DNA from: Silicimonas algicola
GTDB lineage: Bacteria > Pseudomonadota > Alphaproteobacteria > Rhodobacterales > Rhodobacteraceae
Reading direction: 5' to 3'
Length of the DNA stretch: 64,000 nt
NCBI RefSeq assembly: GCF_003148765.1
Contig: NZ_QGGV01000003.1
Coordinates: 28,057-92,056, forward strand
Position numbers and translations under genes: made by a program. The notes beneath the pieces are model-generated. The model saw only the letters and a program-made list of their open reading frames with translations. It was not told the DNA's origin and did not search any database. Below are positions 9,242 through 21,596 of the stretch, piece by piece; positions within the stretch are counted from its first letter, which is position 1, and each line of letters opens with the position of its first letter.

Positions 9242-12200
9242 ATGCCGATGGCAGAGAACGACGAGCAGACAGAAGGGACGCAAGACGTCCCGCCGCCGGT
9301 CCGCCGGCCGCGCCGCCCGCGTCACGGGCGCGTTGGCCTTGGCATGGTCCTGACCCTGTCTCTGGCCGGGGTCATCTTCACCATCCTCGTCCTGTCCCTG
9401 TCAGGCCGGACGATCGCCGTTCCCGACACGATCCGTGCGGGCGTCGAGCGCCGGATCAACGCCCGGCTCGAGGGCACGCCGATTTCGCTGGGCGGGATCG
9501 AGGTGGGGGTGGGCCGGGACGGTATCCCGCACCTCTTGATGAACGACATCCGTTTCGTCGACCTTCAGGGCGGGGCCGTGGCGCAGTTGAACCGCATCGG
9601 AGCGGAACTGTCGCCCGGCCGTCTTCTGCGCGGAGAAGTCGCGGCATCGAGCCTGTTTCTTTCGGGCGCGCAGATCACCATCCGCCGGACCGCCGACGGC
9701 AGCTTCGCCTTTCGGTCCGACCAGGTGGCGGCGGACGAGGCCGAGACGCTTCCCGAACTTCTCGAACGCATCGACCGCATCATGGCCTCCGGCGCGCTGG
9801 CCTCGCTTCAGGAGGTGCAGGCGGGCGGTATCGTGCTGACGCTCGAGGATGCGCGATCGGGGCGCATCTGGCAGGCCACGAACGCCACGGCCATCGTGCG
9901 GAAAGGCGGTGAGGGGCTGAACCTCTCGGTGGCTTCGGACGTCTTCAACGGCACCGACGACCTCGCCGGAATACAGTTCTCGGTCTCGCGCAACCGGGGC
10001 ACGGGCCGGGTGTCGCTCGGCTTCACCGTGACGGGCATGCCCGCAGGCGACATCGCGCTTCAGTCGCCCGTGCTGTCGTGGCTCTCGGTTCTCGATGCGC
10101 CCATCTCGGGCTCGGTTCGGACCGAGATCGACGAAACCGGGCAACTTCTGTCCTTCGCCGGAACGCTCGACATTGCCTCGGGTGCGCTTCAGCCGACCGA
10201 GGAGGTGACGCCCGTCGCCTTCGAAGCGGCGAGGGCCTATTTCACCTTCAACCCCTCGCGGCAGAGGATCGACTTCTCGGAGATCAGCATCGTGGGACCC
10301 GAGGGCCGTCTCCTCGCCTCGGGTCACACCTATCTCGACGAGCTTGACGGGCCTTGGCCGCGTGCGTTTCTCGGCCAGTTCCGCGTCGAGGCGCTGGACT
10401 ACGAGGGCGGCGGCATCTTCGAAGCGCCGGTGACATTGACGGACGTCCGCGCCGACCTGCGCCTGCGGCTCGATCCGTTCACCGCCGACCTCGCGCAGGT
10501 TGTCATCGACAACGAGGGCACACCGATCCGTGCGACGGGTCGCGTCGAGGCCCGCGAGGACGGCTGGCACGCGTCGGTCGACGCGACGACCGAGCGCATC
10601 GGGTCCGACCGCGTTCTGGCGTTCTGGCCCGTCGAGGTCTCGCCCATCACCCGGAAGTGGCTGTCGCGGAACCTCGAACACGGAACGATGGTCGAGCCTT
10701 CGGTGGCGCTGCGCGCCCATACGGCACGGAAACCCGAGATCGAACTCAGTTTCCTGTTCGAAGATGGCAATGCCCGCTTCCTGCCCGCGATGCCGCACCT
10801 GACCGAAGCGACGGGGCGAGCCACCCTGCACGACCGCCGCTTCACGCTGGCGGTGGACGCGGGCGGCATGGAGGCCGAGACGGGCGATCGGATCGATCTC
10901 GGCGGCTCGGTCTTCCTCGTCCCCGACGTTCGGCCGAAGCCGGTGCAGGGCGAGATCACGGTGGTGGCGAAGGGGCCGATGCAGGGCATGCTGTCCATTC
11001 TCGACAACCCGCCGCTTCGGATCATGGAACGCGCCAAGCGCCCGGTCGATATCGCCGAGGCCGAGGCCGATGTGCTGGCCCGGATCACGCTGCCGCTCGT
11101 CGACGGCATCAAGGCCGAGGACGTGTCCTACGAGGTCGCGGCGACATTGAGCGACGTGCGGTCCGACAGCCTCGTGCCGGGCCGCGTGCTCGAGGCCGAG
11201 ACGCTGGAGTTCTTCGCCGACCCCAGGCGTCTCGGTCTGGAAGGCGCGGCAACGCTCGACGGCGTGGCGCTGACCGCGCGCTGGCTTCAGCCGCTCGGCG
11301 AGGCGGCGGACGAGGGAGGGACCATCGCGGGCCGGCTCGCGCTCTCGCCCGACACCGTGGAGACCTTCGGCCTGCCGCTGCCCGACGGGTTCCTGCGCGG
11401 CGAAAGCGAGGGCGACTATCGCCTGACGCTGGCGCCGGGCGCGCCGCCCGACTTGCTTTTGACCTCGCAGATGTCGGGTCTGACGCTGTCCTTGCCCGCT
11501 GTCGGCTGGACCAAGCCCGCGGGCGAAACGGGCACGCTGACCGTCGCCGCCACGCTCGGTGACGTGCCCCGGGTCGACCGGCTGGAACTGGACACCGCCG
11601 GGCTGTCGCTGCGGGGCGGTCTGGACTTTGGGACCGAGGGGTTCACGGGCGCGACCTTCACGCCGCTTCGGGTGGGCGACTGGCTGGACGCGACGGTGAG
11701 CCTGACGCCCCGAGGCGCAGGGCAATCGCCCGCGGTGGCGCTTCAGGGCGGGACGCTGGACCTGCGCCGCCTTGATCTCGGCGGCACGGGGGGCGGGCGC
11801 GGCGGCGGCCCCATCGACCTGGCGCTCGACCGGCTGGTGGTGTCCGACAGTATTTCCCTGACGGGCGTGCGAGGCCGGATCGACCAGACCGCCATCGGAC
11901 TTTCGGGCGAATTTCGCGGGCAGATCAACGGCGGGGCACAGGTGAGAGGTACGCTGGCCCCCGCCAACGCAGGGACCGCCATCCGCATTCAGAGCGAGGA
12001 CGCGGCGGGCGTGCTGGCCAGCATCGGACTGACGCCAAACGCGCGCGAGGGGACGCTCGACATCGTCCTGACGCCGGTTGTGGGGGCGCCGTCGGGCACC
12101 TACTCAGGCCAGTTCCTGATCGAGCGCATCCGCATCCGCAAGGCGCCGGTGATGGCCGATCTCCTTGACGCGATCTCGATCGTGGGCCTCATCGACCAGC

Positions 12201-12547
12201 TCGACGGGCCCGGCATCCGGTTCGAGAGCATCGACGGCAGCTTCCGCCTCACACGCGACCGCCTGACGCTCCAGCAGGCGGCGGCGGTCGGGGGGTCCAT
12301 CGGAATTTCGGCCGACGGGATCTATGACATGGCGTCGAAGCAGCTCGACATGCGCGGGGTGATCTCGCCGGTCTATTTCCTGAACGGGATCGGCTCGCTT
12401 TTCACGCGGCGGGGCGAGGGGTTGTTCGGCTTCAACTACCGCATGGCAGGCCCGACGTCGGACCCGTCGGTCAGCGTCAACCCGCTGTCGATCCTGACGC
12501 CAGGCGCCTTCCGCCAGATCTTCCGCCGCGCGCCGCCGGGGGGCTGA
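9242..12547 (+). CDS. Large AsmA/YhdP-like protein, DUF3971 type
   Basis: An 1101-residue protein with a short cytoplasmic tail, one N-terminal transmembrane helix (around MVLTLSLAGVIFTILVLS) and a very long beta-rich periplasmic part. This organisation is that of the AsmA/TamB/YhdP superfamily, whose members bridge the envelope and are linked to phospholipid transport to the outer membrane. The C-terminal ~150 residues (SIGLTPNARE, then LLDAISIVGLIDQL and FNYRMAGPTSDP) resemble the AsmA-like C-terminal domain. MAENDEQ at 9248 is an equally plausible start. queA begins three bases after its stop, so the pair is co-transcribed. Confidence 0.82.
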   Translation: MPMAENDEQTEGTQDVPPPVRRPRRPRHGRVGLGMVLTLSLAGVIFTILVLSLSGRTIAVPDTIRAGVERRINARLEGTPISLGGIEVGVGRDGIPHLLMNDIRFVDLQGGAVAQLNRIGAELSPGRLLRGEVAASSLFLSGAQITIRRTADGSFAFRSDQVAADEAETLPELLERIDRIMASGALASLQEVQAGGIVLTLEDARSGRIWQATNATAIVRKGGEGLNLSVASDVFNGTDDLAGIQFSVSRNRGTGRVSLGFTVTGMPAGDIALQSPVLSWLSVLDAPISGSVRTEIDETGQLLSFAGTLDIASGALQPTEEVTPVAFEAARAYFTFNPSRQRIDFSEISIVGPEGRLLASGHTYLDELDGPWPRAFLGQFRVEALDYEGGGIFEAPVTLTDVRADLRLRLDPFTADLAQVVIDNEGTPIRATGRVEAREDGWHASVDATTERIGSDRVLAFWPVEVSPITRKWLSRNLEHGTMVEPSVALRAHTARKPEIELSFLFEDGNARFLPAMPHLTEATGRATLHDRRFTLAVDAGGMEAETGDRIDLGGSVFLVPDVRPKPVQGEITVVAKGPMQGMLSILDNPPLRIMERAKRPVDIAEAEADVLARITLPLVDGIKAEDVSYEVAATLSDVRSDSLVPGRVLEAETLEFFADPRRLGLEGAATLDGVALTARWLQPLGEAADEGGTIAGRLALSPDTVETFGLPLPDGFLRGESEGDYRLTLAPGAPPDLLLTSQMSGLTLSLPAVGWTKPAGETGTLTVAATLGDVPRVDRLELDTAGLSLRGGLDFGTEGFTGATFTPLRVGDWLDATVSLTPRGAGQSPAVALQGGTLDLRRLDLGGTGGGRGGGPIDLALDRLVVSDSISLTGVRGRIDQTAIGLSGEFRGQINGGAQVRGTLAPANAGTAIRIQSEDAAGVLASIGLTPNAREGTLDIVLTPVVGAPSGTYSGQFLIERIRIRKAPVMADLLDAISIVGLIDQLDGPGIRFESIDGSFRLTRDRLTLQQAAAVGGSIGISADGIYDMASKQLDMRGVISPVYFLNGIGSLFTRRGEGLFGFNYRMAGPTSDPSVSVNPLSILTPGAFRQIFRRAPPGG

Positions 12548-12550
12548 AGG

Positions 12551-13606
12551 GTGCGGCTGTCCGACTTCGATTTCGACCTTCCCGAGCGTCTGATCGCGAC
12601 CCGTCCCGCGCGGCCCCGGTCGTCGTCGCGCCTGCTCGTGGCGACGCCGTCGACGATGACCGACGCGCACTCCATCGACCTTCCCGCGTTCCTGCGACCG
12701 GGCGACCGGCTGGTCCTGAACGACACGCGCGTGATCCCCGCCCGCCTGTCGGGAGTGCGGCGCCGGTCGGGCGAGGGTGGGGACACCTCCGCCCGCATCG
12801 AGGCGACGCTTCTCGAGCCGCGCGCGGACGGGACGTGGTCGGCGCTTCTGAAGCCCCTGAAGAAAGTCCGCGACGGCGAGGCGCTGGCGTTCTCGCCCGA
12901 TCTGTCGGCCACGGTCGAGGGCCGCGACGAGGGCACCGCGCGCCTGCGCTTCAACCTGTCGGGCGACGACTTCGACGCGGCGCTGGCCGAGGCCGGCGCG
13001 ATGCCCCTGCCGCCCTACATCGAAGGGCGCAGGCCGTCCGACGCTCAGGACCGCGAAGACTACCAGACGGTCTGGGCGCGAGAAACGGGAGCCGTCGCCG
13101 CGCCGACCGCGTCGCTTCACTTCGACGACGCTTTACTGGCCGCGCTCGCTGCGCGGGGGATCGACCGCAGCTTCGTGACGCTTCACGTCGGCGCGGGCAC
13201 CTTCCTGCCGGTCAAGGTGGATGACGTGCGCGACCACAAGATGCATGCCGAGCGGGGAGAGATCACCCTGGAGGCCGCCCGAGAGATCAACGCTACGCGC
13301 AGCGCAGGAGGACGGATCGTTCCCGTCGGGACCACGGCGCTACGTCTGATCGAGACGGCGGCGGAGGACGACGGCACGCTCGCGGCGTGGCGAGGTGCGA
13401 CCGACATCTTCATCACGCCCGGCTACCGCTTCAAGGCCGCCGACGCGCTTATGACGAACTTCCACCTGCCGAAGTCGACGCTGATGATGCTGGTTTCTGC
13501 CTTCATGGGGGTGGACCGCGTGCGCGAAATCTACGATCACGCCATGCGGAACGACTACCGCTTCTTCTCCTACGGAGATGCCTCGCTGCTCCTGCCGGCG
13601 GGCTGA
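12551..13606 (+). CDS. queA: S-adenosylmethionine:tRNA ribosyltransferase-isomerase
   Basis: QueA transfers and isomerises the ribose of S-adenosylmethionine onto 7-aminomethyl-7-deazaguanine in tRNA, forming epoxyqueuosine. The 351-residue frame begins with [18 protein letters not shown] and contains [30 protein letters not shown] and [18 protein letters not shown], all hallmark QueA segments. The start is a GTG, three bases after the stop of the upstream AsmA-like gene, so translation is likely coupled. No other queuosine gene lies next to it; the QueC-like protein near 26 kb is not linked. Confidence 0.96.
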   Translation: MRLSDFDFDLPERLIATRPARPRSSSRLLVATPSTMTDAHSIDLPAFLRPGDRLVLNDTRVIPARLSGVRRRSGEGGDTSARIEATLLEPRADGTWSALLKPLKKVRDGEALAFSPDLSATVEGRDEGTARLRFNLSGDDFDAALAEAGAMPLPPYIEGRRPSDAQDREDYQTVWARETGAVAAPTASLHFDDALLAALAARGIDRSFVTLHVGAGTFLPVKVDDVRDHKMHAERGEITLEAAREINATRSAGGRIVPVGTTALRLIETAAEDDGTLAAWRGATDIFITPGYRFKAADALMTNFHLPKSTLMMLVSAFMGVDRVREIYDHAMRNDYRFFSYGDASLLLPAG

Positions 13607-13689
13607 AAACCGACAGAGGTCGTCGCATTCGGGCAAGTCGCGCCCAGTCAGCGCGCGTTAGGGCAGGCAAGACAGAGGGAGGCAGCACG

Positions 13690-14988
13690 ATGCTGCAAGT
13701 GATCCGCAGCGCATGGCCGCTGCTCCTCGGCATTATCCTGCTGATGGTCGGCAACGGCCTTCAGGGCTCGCTCATGGGCATTCGCGGCGGGATCGAGCAG
13801 TTCTCGACCATCGAGCTGTCGGTCATCACCTCGGCTTATTTCGTGGGCTTCCTGTTCGGCTCGCGCACGGCGCCGGGCCTGATCCGGCGCGTCGGCCATG
13901 TCCGCGTCTTCGCCGCGCTCGGGTCTTTCATCTCGGCGGTGCTGATCCTCTATCCGACGATCACCGAGCCCTGGGCCTGGGTCCTGTTGCGCGTCCTTTT
14001 CGGCTTCTCCTTCTCGGGCGTCTACGTCACGGCCGAAAGCTGGCTGAACAACTCCTCGACGAACGAAAACCGCGGCAAGGCGCTTTCGCTCTACATGATC
14101 GTGCAGATGGTCGGGATCATGGTGTCTCAGGCGCTTCTGAACGTCGCCGATCCGGCGGGCTATGTTCTTTTCGTCATCCCGTCCGTACTCGTGTCGCTCT
14201 CCTTCGCGCCGATCCTCTTGTCGGTCACGCCGACGCCAGAGTTCGACACGACGAAGGCGATGAACCTTCGCGCGCTCTACAACACGTCGCCCACGGGCAT
14301 CGTGGGGATGTTCCTGATGGGCTTCGCCTTCTCGGCGCTCTTCGGGATGGCCTCGGTCTATGGCACGGCGGCGGGCATGTCCGTGGCCGAGATCTCGATC
14401 TTCGTCACCGCGATCTTCTTCGGCGGCCTCGTGCTGCAGTTTCCCATCGGCTGGATGTCGGACCGGATGGACCGCCGCAAGCTGATCCTCTTCGCGGGGG
14501 TGGGCGGCGCGCTCGGCTCGCTTCTGGGCCTGGCGTTCGGAGGGAGCTTCGAAATGATCCTCGTCGCGGGTTTCATCCTCGGCGGCGTGTCGAACCCGCT
14601 CTATGCGCTCATTATCGCCTACACCAACGACTATCTTCCGAGAGACGACATGGCGGCGGCTTCGGGTGCGCTGATCTTCGTCAACGGTCTCGGCGCCATC
14701 GCAGGCCCCATCCTGACCGGATGGCTGATGGGCAACCTCGGACCCCCGGGGTTCTGGGTCTTCCTCGCCGCCAACTTCACGCTTTTCGTGGCATACGTCG
14801 CCTACCGGATGACGCAGCGCGTCTCGCTCTACGAGGGCGAGGGCGACTATGACGCTGTGACTTATGCGCCGCTGACCCCCTCGGCGACTCCGATCGCGGT
14901 CGAGGCCGCACAGGAATTCTATGCCGACAACGCCCCCCCCGAGCAGGACATTGCTGCCTCGCAGGAGGAAAGGGTTGATCGCCAGTGA
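13690..14988 (+). CDS. Major facilitator superfamily transporter, YcaD-like
   Basis: A 432-residue polytopic protein with about 12 membrane helices in two halves, as in MFS carriers. The loop GSRTAPGLIRRVGHVRVF between helices 2 and 3 and WMSDRMDRRKLILFAG in the second half are the paired MFS loop motifs. The overall sequence resembles the YcaD group, for which no substrate is established. The chosen ATG has an AGAGGGAGGC ribosome site just upstream. The C-terminal ~45 residues after the last helix are acidic and low in complexity. It follows queA by 83 bases and precedes a DUF924 gene. Confidence 0.85.
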   Translation: MLQVIRSAWPLLLGIILLMVGNGLQGSLMGIRGGIEQFSTIELSVITSAYFVGFLFGSRTAPGLIRRVGHVRVFAALGSFISAVLILYPTITEPWAWVLLRVLFGFSFSGVYVTAESWLNNSSTNENRGKALSLYMIVQMVGIMVSQALLNVADPAGYVLFVIPSVLVSLSFAPILLSVTPTPEFDTTKAMNLRALYNTSPTGIVGMFLMGFAFSALFGMASVYGTAAGMSVAEISIFVTAIFFGGLVLQFPIGWMSDRMDRRKLILFAGVGGALGSLLGLAFGGSFEMILVAGFILGGVSNPLYALIIAYTNDYLPRDDMAAASGALIFVNGLGAIAGPILTGWLMGNLGPPGFWVFLAANFTLFVAYVAYRMTQRVSLYEGEGDYDAVTYAPLTPSATPIAVEAAQEFYADNAPPEQDIAASQEERVDRQ

Positions 14989-15042
14989 GGACGTGGTAAC
15001 GCTCGAAGGCGCCTGGGGAAGAGGCAAGGGTAGGTGACACGC

Positions 15043-15624
15043 ATGGCGAGTCCTGAAGACATTCTGGCCTTCTGGCTGGACGAGACAGGCCCGGAAGGCT
15101 GGTACAAGGGCGGCGAGAAGCTCGACGAGACGATCCGCGAGAGGTTCGAGGCCGACTGGAACCAAGCAATGCAGGGCGCACTGTCGCTGTGGCTGACCTA
15201 TGCTTCGGGAACGCTGGCCTACATCATCCTGACCGACCAGTTCTCGCGCAACATGTACCGGGGCACGGTCAAGGCCTTCTCGTCCGACCGGCTGGCGAAG
15301 TCCGCCAGCAAGGTGGCGATCTCGAAGGGCTGGGATCTCAAGATCGACGAACCCGCGCGTCAGTTTTTCTACCTGCCGCTCGAACACTCCGAGAACCAGG
15401 AAGACCAGGACCGCGCCGTCCGTCTGTTCTCGACGCGGATGCCCGAATCCGCCGAAAGCCTGCTTCACGCCAAGGCGCACCGCGAGATCATCCGCCAGTT
15501 CGGCCGCTTCCCGTTCCGCAACGAGGCGCTGGGCCGCGAGTCGACCGAGGCCGAGCGCGAGTTCCTCGAAAGCGGGGGCTACGGGCGCATGGTCGAGAAG
15601 CTGCGGGCGAAGAGCGCCGCCTGA
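15043..15624 (+). CDS. DUF924 family protein
   Basis: A soluble alpha-helical protein of about 193 residues belonging to DUF924 (TPR-like fold), of unknown function. Characteristic segments are DILAFWLDETGPEGWYKGG near the start, LTDQFSRNMYRGT in the middle and FPFRNEALGRESTEAE towards the end. Relatives start at the second Met used here (15043); a GTG at 15034 with a closer ribosome site could add three residues. It lies 54 bases after the MFS transporter gene and upstream of the dihydrolipoyl dehydrogenase gene, all on the plus strand. Confidence 0.85.
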   Translation: MASPEDILAFWLDETGPEGWYKGGEKLDETIRERFEADWNQAMQGALSLWLTYASGTLAYIILTDQFSRNMYRGTVKAFSSDRLAKSASKVAISKGWDLKIDEPARQFFYLPLEHSENQEDQDRAVRLFSTRMPESAESLLHAKAHREIIRQFGRFPFRNEALGRESTEAEREFLESGGYGRMVEKLRAKSAA

Positions 15625-15736
15625 CGTCTTCGGTATGGCGGGTATTCCGACATGGCAATGTCGGACCGGGTGACTTCGCCTTTCGTCCGTGGCACATGGA
15701 GGACAGACTGTTGATCTCGCCTCGGGAGGAAAACCA

Positions 15737-17134
15737 ATGGCAGCCAGGACCTTCGACGTCGTCGTGATCGGAGCGGGACCGGGCGGGTATGTCGCCGCCA
15801 TTCGCGCCGCGCAGCTTGGCCTGAAGGCCTGCATCGTCGAGCGCGAGCACATGGGCGGCATCTGCCTCAACTGGGGCTGCATCCCGACGAAGGCGATGCT
15901 GCGGTCCTCCGAGGTCTTCCACCTGATGCACCGCGCCAAGGAATTCGGGCTGAAGGCCGAGGGCGTCGGCTATGACCTCGACGCGGTGGTGAAGCGGTCG
16001 CGCGGGGTGGCCAAGCAGCTTGCCTCGGGCGTGGGGCACCTGATGAAGAAGAACAAGGTCGAGGTCGTCATGGGCGAGGCGACCCTGACCGCGAAGGGCA
16101 AGGTCAGCGTCAAGACCGACAAGGGCACCGAGGAGCTTCAGGCGAAGAACATCATCGTCGCCACCGGCGCCCGGGCGCGCGAATTGCCGGGGCTCGAGGC
16201 TGACGGCAAGCGGGTCTGGACCTACAAGCACGCGCTTCAGCCGCCGCATATGCCGAAGAAGCTCCTGGTCATCGGCTCGGGCGCCATCGGCATCGAATTC
16301 GCAAGCTTCTACAACACGCTCGGCGCCGAGACGACGGTGGTCGAGGTGATGGACCGAATCCTTCCGATCGAGGACGCCGAGGTTTCTGCCTTCGCGAAGA
16401 AGGCCTTCGAGAAGCAGGGCATGAAGATCCTCCAGAAGGCGACGGTCAAGAAGCTCGACCGCTCCGACGACAAGGTGACGGCGCATATCGAGATGGACGG
16501 CAAGACCGAGACGATCGAGGTCGACACGGTGATTTCCGCCGTAGGCATCGTCGGCAACGTCGAGGGCCTGGGACTTGAGGAGTTAGGCGTGAAGGTCGAG
16601 AGAACCCACGTCGTGACGGACGCCTACTGCCGCACCGGGGTCGACGGTCTCTACGCCATCGGCGACATCGCAGGCGCGCCCTGGCTTGCGCACAAGGCGT
16701 CGCACGAGGGCGTCATGGTCGTGGAACTGATCGCGGGCAAGAACAAGGTCCACCCGGTCAAGCCGCAGGAAATCGCCGGCTGCACCTACTGCCAGCCGCA
16801 GGTGGCGAGCGTCGGCTACACCGAGGCCAAGGCCAAGGAACTGGGCTTCCAGGTGAAGGTCGGAAAATTCCCCTTCATCGGCAACGGCAAGGCCATCGCA
16901 CTTGGGGAAGCCGAAGGTTTCATCAAGACCGTCTTCGACGAGAAGACCGGCGAGCTTCTGGGCGCACACATGGTCGGCGCGGAAGTGACCGAACTGATCC
17001 AGGGCTATATCGTCGCCCGCAAACTCGAGACGACCGAGGAGGACCTGATCGAGACGGTCTTCCCGCACCCGACGCTGTCCGAGATGATGCATGAAAGCGT
17101 TCTCGACGCCTATGGGCGCGCGGTCCACTTCTAG
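15737..17134 (+). CDS. lpdA: Dihydrolipoyl dehydrogenase (E3)
   Basis: FAD-dependent disulfide oxidoreductase of 465 residues that reoxidises dihydrolipoamide in 2-oxoacid dehydrogenase complexes. An FAD-binding GAGPGGYVAAIRAAQ lies at the N-terminus, the redox disulfide is in GGICLNWGCIPTKAML, an NAD-binding GSGAIGIEFASFY lies mid-protein, and the His-Glu pair is in FPHPTLSEMMHE. The ATG at 15737 has GGGAGG upstream; an open extension to 15689 is not needed. No E1 or E2 genes are adjacent in this window. Its TAG stop shares the palindrome CTAG with the stop of the convergent gene at 17131. Confidence 0.95.
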   Translation: MAARTFDVVVIGAGPGGYVAAIRAAQLGLKACIVEREHMGGICLNWGCIPTKAMLRSSEVFHLMHRAKEFGLKAEGVGYDLDAVVKRSRGVAKQLASGVGHLMKKNKVEVVMGEATLTAKGKVSVKTDKGTEELQAKNIIVATGARARELPGLEADGKRVWTYKHALQPPHMPKKLLVIGSGAIGIEFASFYNTLGAETTVVEVMDRILPIEDAEVSAFAKKAFEKQGMKILQKATVKKLDRSDDKVTAHIEMDGKTETIEVDTVISAVGIVGNVEGLGLEELGVKVERTHVVTDAYCRTGVDGLYAIGDIAGAPWLAHKASHEGVMVVELIAGKNKVHPVKPQEIAGCTYCQPQVASVGYTEAKAKELGFQVKVGKFPFIGNGKAIALGEAEGFIKTVFDEKTGELLGAHMVGAEVTELIQGYIVARKLETTEEDLIETVFPHPTLSEMMHESVLDAYGRAVHF

Positions 17135-17556
17135 CCGCTGTAGCCGATCATCCGTCCCAGGACGAGGATCGCGGGCCAGAGGATCAGCGAGGGCAGGGCG
17201 GCGCGCTGCAGCGCCGAGCCTGTCGCGTTGAGGTGCCAGAGCGCGTTGGCGACGGCGAGCGCAAGAAGAGCCATTTTCGCCCGGAACCAGCCGTTCACGA
17301 CGTAGTCGCCCGCCTGCGTGATGAACAGCAGCAGGCCGCAGGCCGCCGCCAGAAGAAGTCCGGCTATGGCCCAGGGATGCAGGCCGGCGGTCATGTCGCG
17401 GCCGCGAAGGGCGGCGACGTCCATCGGGATGACCGCTCCGACGAGGAGCGCTATGCCCAGGATGTGGCCCGCGTTGATGAGCGGATAGAGCCACCGAGAC
17501 GCCTTGAGCGCCTGCGCCAGCGATGTCGCTTCCAGAAGGGCTGCAAGCTCGGTCAA
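17131..17556 (-). CDS. Small polytopic membrane protein, DUF2214/DUF6644-like
   Basis: A 141-residue protein with about four hydrophobic helices (around HILGIALLVGAVIPMDV, AIAGLLLAAACGLLLFI, RAKMALLALAVANALWH and SLILWPAILVLGRMIGY). The pattern resembles small membrane proteins of the DUF2214/DUF6644 type; no function is known to me. Its ATG overlaps the stop of the DUF6152 gene by four bases (ATGA), so the two are translationally coupled. That partner is secreted, which suggests a joint envelope role. The 3' end overlaps lpdA by four bases on the opposite strand. Confidence 0.72.
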   Translation of the reverse strand: MTELAALLEATSLAQALKASRWLYPLINAGHILGIALLVGAVIPMDVAALRGRDMTAGLHPWAIAGLLLAAACGLLLFITQAGDYVVNGWFRAKMALLALAVANALWHLNATGSALQRAALPSLILWPAILVLGRMIGYSG

Positions 17557-17915
17557 ACGCGGTCCGGGTAGAGGACGTACTCGGTGCCGCCGATGACCAC
17601 GACCTCGGCCTTCATCAGAAGTTGCTCGGGATCGGCGTGGCGTTCGCCGAGAAGTGTGACTTCGGCCCCAGGCGCCAGCATCTCGTCAGTGAGACCGGCG
17701 TTCTGGTTGCGCCAGGGCTGGCCGACTTCGGCGGTCCATGACTCGCCGTCGGCGTCGACGGTCAGGACGCCGTGAGGGTTGCCGAGGTTCGCCTCGGTGA
17801 CGATGCCGGTCAACTCGAACTGCCCGCCGTCGGTCCAGCGCCATCCGTGGTGCGCGGCGGCAGGCAGGGCGAGGGCAGCGGCTAGAGCGGTGATAATGAG
17901 GCGGCGGGTCAGCAT
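17553..17915 (-). CDS. Secreted DUF6152 family protein
   Basis: A 120-residue exported protein. Residues 1-20 form a typical Sec signal peptide (RRLIITALAAALALPAAA) and the mature chain starts with HHGWRW. The rest, with FELTGIVTEANLGNPHGVL and EVTLLGERHADPEQLLMKAE, matches the small DUF6152 beta-barrel-like family of unknown function. The His-rich mature N-terminus is a possible metal site, which is inference only. It is the first gene of a two-gene operon with the membrane protein at 17131. The region upstream holds the divergent uvrA promoter. Confidence 0.78.
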   Translation of the reverse strand: MLTRRLIITALAAALALPAAAHHGWRWTDGGQFELTGIVTEANLGNPHGVLTVDADGESWTAEVGQPWRNQNAGLTDEMLAPGAEVTLLGERHADPEQLLMKAEVVVIGGTEYVLYPDRV

Positions 17916-18069
17916 GGCAGGGCTCCTTGGTGGCGTGGGGGCTTGTCGGAAAATCCTAGAGCCTCAGAGGCGTCCGTCGCCTGACAATCCCGTGTGCCCG
18001 CTCGCTACTGCGCGGGCCTCTGCCGTTATTCACAGGAAGTTCACGGAAAATCGGTGACGCGGCATGGAT

Positions 18070-18084
18070 GTTCCGGTAATGTTC
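18070..18084 (+). promoter_or_regulatory. LexA (SOS) box of uvrA
   Basis: GTTCCGGTAATGTTC is an exact match to the alphaproteobacterial LexA operator GTTC-N7-GTTC. It lies 68 bases before the uvrA start codon, where a repressor would cover the promoter, so uvrA is expected to be induced by DNA damage. Confidence 0.85.
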
Positions 18085-18151
18085 CGTTTACGCCATTGAG
18101 TCTCGCGGCCCCGTCGCTATCTCTGTGGCTTGCGCTTTGAGAGGTGGCTTG

Positions 18152-21022
<2,871 letters not shown>

Positions 21023-21041
21023 GCTCCGCCGCGCCTTTGGG

Positions 21042-21512
21042 TCAGCTCAGGATGAGGTCGGTCAGCTCGATCAGGTCGAGCACGGCGCGTGTGCGGCGGT
21101 CGACCCGGATGATCGCGTCGCCGACGCGGACATAGTCCGAACCGTCGTCGAGCCGCGGCAGACGCCACGTCCGGTCGTCACGGCGGATCAGCGTGCCGTC
21201 GCGCGTGTCGACGACGATATATTCCCGTCCATCCAGCACGATGCGGTCGCCGACGCGCAGGACGCGATAGTCGTCCTCGTCGTAACGATCCCAATCGTCG
21301 CGGTCCCGGTCGTCCCGGTCCGCACGATCCTCATAGCGGTCATGGTCGCGGTCGTCGCGCGTCACGCCCTTCCGCGCAAGGCCTGGCGGCACGCAGGCGG
21401 GCGACTTCTTTGCCAGACCCGGCGGGCAACCCTTGGGGTCCTTGGCGAGAGCGGCATCGGGCAGGGCGCCGAGCGCCAGCGTGAGGGAAAGGGCAGTCAG
21501 AAGGATTTTCAC
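21042..21512 (-). CDS. Secreted Asp/Arg-rich protein, RcnB-like
   Basis: A 156-residue exported protein. Residues 1-23 are a signal peptide ending in DAALA. A conserved-looking KGCPPGLAKKSPACVPPGLA segment with two Cys follows, then a stretch very rich in Asp and Arg (residues ~50-80), then a small beta domain (RVLRVGDRIVLDGREYIVV). Similar CPPGLA-plus-charged-linker proteins are annotated as RcnB-like in this family of bacteria; the link to metal homeostasis is weak here. It converges with uvrA 20 bases downstream. Its own regulation cannot be read. Confidence 0.65.
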   Translation of the reverse strand: MKILLTALSLTLALGALPDAALAKDPKGCPPGLAKKSPACVPPGLARKGVTRDDRDHDRYEDRADRDDRDRDDWDRYDEDDYRVLRVGDRIVLDGREYIVVDTRDGTLIRRDDRTWRLPRLDDGSDYVRVGDAIIRVDRRTRAVLDLIELTDLILS

Positions 21513-21596
21513 GGGGTCTCTCCTTTGCTTCTCAAGCTAGGGCTGCTTTGAGGCAGAAGTAGGACAAGGCCCTTTGCGTTGGCAATTCGCCGCCGG

